Part shown: one piece after another, positions 59,301 through 64,000 of the stretch
Position numbering within the stretch: position 1 is the first letter of the stretch
Layout: each line of letters opens with the position of its first letter
From: Paramacrobiotus metropolitanus
Taxonomy: Eukaryota; Tardigrada; Eutardigrada; Parachela; Macrobiotidae
DNA length: 64,000 nt
Reading direction: 5' to 3'
NCBI RefSeq assembly: GCF_019649055.1
Contig: NW_026570225.1
Coordinates: 1,426,001 to 1,490,000 of the forward strand
Position numbers and translations under genes: made by a program
Notes under the pieces: generated by a model
The model's database searches: none
Told to the model about the DNA's origin: nothing
The model's input: only the letters and a program-made list of their open reading frames with translations

Positions 59301-62300
59301 TCGGTCTTCGCAAAACTTCTGATTGAAGAAGAATCCTTTGGGACAGACACAAGAATACGAGCCTTCGGTGTTTAAGCAGTTCCCGGCAACACAAGGATTT
59401 GCTGGAGCCGCACACTCATCAACGTCTACCAAAAGCAGCAAAGTTATAACACCAAAACGAAAATGTAGCGACGTTACGCCCGAATATACCTATGCACTGG
59501 CCGTTGACGAATGTATACCCAGCCAGACAGTCACAAGTATACGATCCCGGTGATTTTCGGCAAGTTCCTCTTCCACATGGATTCACAGGAATGCACTGAT
59601 TGATCTCGACACAAGCCCCATTTTGCACCATCCAGCCTTTGGGACAAATGCAGCGATAGGATCCAGTCACATCTTGGCACTGACCAGGAGTACAGGGGTT
59701 TGTAATCGCGCACTGCTTGATAGCTGAAAAATACAATACATGCAACAACCTTAGCGCTGGCCGTGTTTTCGTAATCAACATCGTTTCGTTTTCGTTTGTT
59801 TTCTTACCAACACAGCCTCCCAGAGTATTTTCGTAACCGGGTGGACATGAGCATTCGTATGAGCCTTCTAGATTCTGGCATCGTCCAGGTGAGCATGGTG
59901 GATTTGGAACAGCACATTCGTTGACATCTAACAATGTCAAAGTGTACATAAATTTCTTTGAGCCATACAACATGCAGTGCAAGCGGCGTACCAACACAAT
60001 GTCCCGCTGCGGTATCAAACTGGAAACCTTTAGGGCATTTGCAGGAATAGCTTCCCTTGGTGTTAACACAGTCTCCAACCAGACACGGATTGTACAGCAT
60101 GCATTCATCGATATCCACGCACTTTGAAGGGTAACCAATCTTCTGCCAACCTCTCGGACACTGGCAGTCGTAGGAGCCGTCAGTCATGGCAGTGCAATCT
60201 CCGGCTTCGCCACACGGGTTTTTACTGCTTTCGCAGACATTAATGGCTGCAGATAGCAACCGCCAACTTTAAAACATCCAGCAACGAATTTGAATGCAGT
60301 AGTATTACCTATGCAGGCACCGTTGCCTCGATCACGGAAACCCGGTGCGCACTCGCAGCGCATCATCTGTTTATCCGGCGCAGAAATGCAACGCGAATTG
60401 GGACCACATCCCGCTTTTTCACAACCAACCGCTAAAAATTATCATTAAATATGTTATCAATATATCGTTTTGTTCGTTATCATTATGTAGTCACGTATCG
60501 TCTTATTCACCACTTCACAATTCACATTTTCTTATAATTCTATTAAGATTTGTCTTACCAACACACCGCCCGTTCATTGTCTGGTAACCTTTGGGGCAGT
60601 TGCAGATATATGATCCCGGACGGTTCATACACGTTCCAGGAGTACAGGGATTCATCGCGCATTCATTAATTTCTATGAGGGAATGAAGCAGAAAATTGTA
60701 TCGCATCGAAATTTATGGAAACTGTGGATTTAACGGAAATTAAGCTTCATCAAACTAACTTACCAACACAGGCAGATCCGCGCACCGCTTGATACCCGAC
60801 AGGACAGTAACACTGGAATGACCCGTCCATTAAATCAACGCATCTCGTCCCCGAAACACCCACACCACAGATACCGGGCAGTTGACACTGGCGCACAGCC
60901 ACACAGCCTCCCGGCGTGGATTGGAAACCCTTCGGACAGCGGCACTGATAGCTTCCCACGCTGTTAATGCACATTCCCGGGGAACAGAGGTTGGGCGATT
61001 CAGCGCACTCGTTGACATCTTCACAGCGATTATTAATGAATTCAAAGCCCGTTGGACACAGGCATCTGTAGCCTCCAGCCATATCCTCCTGGCAAGTGCC
61101 GATCGTACAAGGATTGTACATGCACTGGTTGATTTCTAAAATTAGTTGCTGATTAAAGCCATTTTGCGGTCGAAGTGTAGACAGCTGGAAACGATGGCGT
61201 ACGAAAACACTTACTTATACATTCCTGTCCGGCCATAAGATCATAATTGGCCGGACACACGCAGGTGAAACTGCCCGGCAAGTTGACACATTGGCCTGGT
61301 TCGCATGGATTAGTTTTGGCCACGCACTCGTTGATATCTGGTCAAATGAATATTCATGATTAACAGTTAACAAACGGGCAGATTAAGTGTATGGTGTCAG
61401 GAAAAATTCAAGCAAGCAGAAATCGATTTGCTAACTTATTAAAATACTTATCGCTAACTTCGTCCGATCGATATCGTGACGATAAGCGGTTATTATTAAT
61501 TACAGACTGTTTATTGATGCATTTTCGGAATTACGTATCAGCAAAATGACAGTAAACGATGGTGTTACGGTTTGGATTTGGTTTGATCATCATGGTTATA
61601 TGCTAATTTTCGTATTGAAACCGGTAAACAAGACTTTCTATGCTATGGGTAACCAGTGAAAATTTCCATCGGTTTCGCAAAGCAGCGAAAACATTTTGGT
61701 TAAAATTGACGCTCACCTTCGCAGGTTCTGCCGTTGAACTTGTAACCAGGTTGACAGGTACACGAGTAACTTCCGCGCATATTGACGCATTCGCGTGAGC
61801 CCAGCCCACACGGATTCCTTACGCATTCATTAATATCTGTCCGCATAAAAGTCAACATGCTTTCAGTCAGTTACTGACAAATGTGACATTCGCTGAACGA
61901 CCACTCACCGACACAGGTCAGATCGTCGAAGACGAATCCTTTGGGGCACGTACACGTATAGCGACCGCCCAGATCCGTACAAGTGGCCCCTGGACCGCAG
62001 GGATTGTAGAGAGCGCACTGGTTGACGGCCACACAGGTTCCTTTGGAGTTAACGTAGCCATTGGGACAAGTGCAGGTGTAATTTTGGGCCAAGTCGATAC
62101 ACTGGCCGGAACCGCACGGGTTCTTTTGAAGACAGAGTCGCATAACTGCGCAGGGAAAGTGACACCCGTAAAAACATCAGCTGTACTGAATTAAATTGTC
62201 AAACACCATTCCTACATGTGCACTCGTTTCCCTGCTGGAATAATCCTGATGGACAGCGGCACTGGAAACTGCCAACGGTATTCATGCACACGGATCCGGC

Positions 62301-64000
62301 GATACTGGAGCATGCGGTTGGAGCAGCACATTCATCGATATCTGCAACGAAAGCGTTATAGACGCACTGATTGGTTCGCAGCATGACCTCAATCCCAAGG
62401 AAAAGAGTAAAATGTTCAAAACTTTTAGACGCTTCATTCATTCAAGTTATCAAATGCATCCATGTATACATAAACTATAATCATGCATATGCCATGTTAA
62501 CGCACTCACCAATGCAGTGTATCCCGTCAAACTGGTATCCCGGCGCACACGTGCACTTGTACGATCCTATGGTGTTTTCACAACGTCCTTGACCACAAAC
62601 ATTAGGATTATCCACACATTCATTGATGTCAACGCAGACTGGGTTGTTGGTGTTGGCTGTCAGTCTGAACCCGCTCTGACAGACACACGCAACTCCGCCT
62701 TCCGGTACTGCCAGGCACTCAGCATATTGACCACATTTGATTAACTGACAGCGAGATGGATGACAGTTTCCTGGTTGGCCAACGTAGTCATCTGGACAGA
62801 CGCAACGCGGGATGTTCATGTCAGCCACACATTCGGAGTCCATCGGGCATTTGTAACTATTGCAAGGGTTTTCTGCAGAAAACGAGATTCAAACCACGTG
62901 CGTAAAATTCAAACAACGCTAACAGTGTACAACAAACCTCGAATGCAAACATCTGTGCGATCGAAGGCATTTCCCAGCTTCATTTCCGGTGGGCAACGAC
63001 ACTCGTAGCTGCCGACCGTGTTGATGCAGGCCGCATTGGTTGCGCACGGCCGCTGCATACATTCGTTAATATCCACACACGCTCCTTTACTGAACTCATA
63101 TCCATCCGGACAACTGCATTGATAACTACCTTCGGTATTCCGGCAAGTCCCCGGGAGACAAAGATTGGGAGACGCCGCGCATTCGTTGATATCCACGCAG
63201 GTCACCCCGTTGAATTGGTAGCCGGGTCTGCACGTGCATTTGTACGATCCGATCGTATTTTGGCAGTCGCGAGCGCCCGCGCCGCATGGTCGTGCAACAA
63301 TGCATTCATTAATGTCTAAAATTAAAATCGATTCAGTTTCGCTTCCAGATACTAATTGGATAAAATTGAGTGCCTGCGTAGTGAAAATTTGGAATAAGAA
63401 AACTGTAGCTTAAAGAACATGTGACACTCACCAACGCAACCTCCGTCACGGAAAGAGTATCCCGACGGGCATTTGCACACAAACGACCCATCCGTGTTGA
63501 CACACTGTCCCGGTTGACACAGGTTCGGCTGCAGAGCGCATTCGTTGACGTCGACACAGGTGGCTTGGTTGAACATGTACCCATTGATGCAAGCACAGTT
63601 GTACCCTCCCGCTTTGCCCACGCACACTCCATTGGGTCCGCAGGGATTAATTTGACACATATCGATCGAGACACACTGTCCATTCGTCTGACTGTAACCT
63701 TTCGGGCATGAACACTCGTACGATCCCGGCAAATTCCGGCACGTTCCTGGCGTGCACGGATTATATACACATTCATCCACATCTACAAATAAAATAATAA
63801 AATTAAAAAATTAATACAATTAAAGTTAATTTAATTTAAAACCATAACTTAACAAGGCTGTTTGTCACTTAGAAGGCTTTAAAATTCGATGACAACCCAA
63901 AAGGTCGTCCTTAGTGCGCAAAATCGTTTTTAAAGTCTTCGAAGCTCATACCGACACATTTGCCATTCATGAAGTTATATCCATTGGGACAATCGCAACG
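50047..64000 (-). CDS. Giant EGF-repeat, ZP-domain, membrane-anchored matrix protein (fibrillin-like, FBN-1 type), 5' end outside the window
   Basis: I traced 48 consecutive minus-strand exons from the right edge (63952-64000, partial) to a stop at 50047, about 3,179 residues in all, with matching phases throughout. About 65 EGF-like modules follow one another, most calcium-binding (D-I/V-N-E-C start, then CxNTxGSYxCxCPxGY). Nearly all EGF exons are phase 1-1 and encode one to six modules; the largest is 52881-52168 with six. Introns are mostly 50-80 bp. The C-terminus holds a Pro/Thr-rich linker, a ZP domain, a furin site and one transmembrane helix. EGF arrays joined to a ZP domain are typical of apical extracellular matrix proteins such as nematode FBN-1 and insect Dumpy, which anchor epithelia to cuticle. 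Vertebrate fibrillins lack ZP domains and here no TB/8-Cys modules are seen. No shadow gene on the plus strand is supported. Confidence 0.93.
50450..52112 (-). other. ZP domain, Pro/Thr linker and furin site of the EGF/ZP protein
   Basis: Exon 52112-51517 starts with the last calcium-binding EGF ([12 protein letters not shown]), runs through a [16 protein letters not shown] linker and a short Cys-rich module, then opens the ZP domain ([37 protein letters not shown]). Exon 51386-51031 gives [20 protein letters not shown] and the second ZP half ([20 protein letters not shown]). Exon 50958-50808 closes it ([28 protein letters not shown]), and 50618-50450 contains [10 protein letters not shown], a consensus furin cleavage site located just after the ZP domain, as in other ZP proteins. 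Furin cleavage would release the ectodomain for polymerisation. Confidence 0.93.
55209..55496 (-). other. Atypical Cys-rich modules inside the EGF array
   Basis: Exons 55496-55356 ([16 protein letters not shown], then [20 protein letters not shown]) and 55280-55209 (a half-module, [16 protein letters not shown]) do not follow the calcium-binding EGF pattern: no DINEC start and unusual cysteine spacing. A similarly short 54-nt exon, 58714-58661 ([16 protein letters not shown]), lies further upstream. They are in phase with their neighbours and keep paired cysteines, so I regard them as genuine, diverged modules. Confidence 0.65.
56530..57070 (-). other. Three EGF-array exons with non-1-1 intron phases
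   Basis: Exons 57070-56883, 56794-56685 and 56609-56530 interrupt the otherwise uniform phase 1-1 pattern: phases run 1-0, 0-2 and 2-1, and two introns fall inside EGF modules (after APGNCVE and within KPGTC). The modules themselves look intact across the joins ([35 protein letters not shown]). Introns have therefore been gained or shifted within the repeat in this segment. Confidence 0.8.

Noticed and set aside
59419-60138. 239-codon minus-strand open frame read as one exon
   Set aside because: It reads through two introns (59724-59807 and 59928-59991) that have standard GT-AG borders in phase. The spliced EGF exons explain the coding parts.
62510-63782. Regularly repeated blocks resembling a CRISPR or satellite array
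   Set aside because: The periodicity of about 120 bp comes from protein-coding EGF modules with variable sequence and introns. No identical direct repeats with unique spacers exist, and the genome is animal.
1-64000. tRNA, rRNA or other structured RNA genes
   Set aside because: I looked for TPsiC-arm-like motifs and clover-leaf spacing and found none that could be supported by eye; a covariance-model scan would be needed to exclude small RNAs.

Overview
The window is nuclear DNA of an invertebrate animal. Every gene is split by GT-AG introns, mostly 50-100 bp with some of 0.5-2 kb. About a dozen genes sit in 64 kb, and all recognisable families are metazoan: T-box, PR/SET zinc finger, BEN, organic anion transporter, dual-oxidase maturation factor, and an EGF/ZP matrix protein. 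A compact protostome genome fits. The fibrillin-like protein ending in a ZP domain recalls nematode FBN-1 and arthropod cuticle proteins, so an ecdysozoan, perhaps a tardigrade, is my best guess, but the species is not proven. All gene models were spliced by eye: donors and acceptors were chosen so that phases match across every junction and family motifs stay continuous.

Layout. 1-835 (-): a damaged fibronectin-III segment. 4005-8693 (+): a complete Tbx1/org-1 T-box gene in 9 exons. 9361-10405 (-): the 3' part of an unidentified four-helix membrane protein. 13543-16433 (+): ZC4H2 in 4 exons, with a MITE in its second intron. 17442-18602 (+): TMEM97/sigma-2 receptor. 19564-21412 (+): cytohesin Arf-GEF. 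22471-24739 (-): a coiled-coil and BEN-domain nuclear protein in 7 exons. 25578-31124 (-): an OATP/SLCO transporter in 13 exons. 31924-37122 (-): PRDM14 in 10 exons. 39592-39731: a 140-bp hAT MITE. 40189-42252 (+): DUOXA in 6 exons. 42501-43722: a 5'-truncated non-LTR retrotransposon flanked by an inverted copy of its own 3' end. 44343-46017 and 47088-49083 (+): two tandem M14 zinc carboxypeptidases. 50047-64000 (-): the last 48 exons of a very large EGF-repeat/ZP-domain membrane-anchored matrix protein that runs off the right edge.

The genes form no single pathway. Three (Tbx1, PRDM14, BEN) are developmental or chromatin regulators, ZC4H2 is a neural zinc-finger factor, and cytohesin, TMEM97 and OATP belong to membrane traffic, sterol handling and transport. 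DUOXA and the EGF/ZP protein both act at apical epithelial surfaces. The carboxypeptidases look secreted and digestive or processing. The most useful second looks are the self-inverted retroelement, the two MITEs with clean target-site duplications, the unusual specificity pockets of the duplicated carboxypeptidases, the EGF/ZP gene, and the nonsense codon at a conserved FN3 tryptophan.
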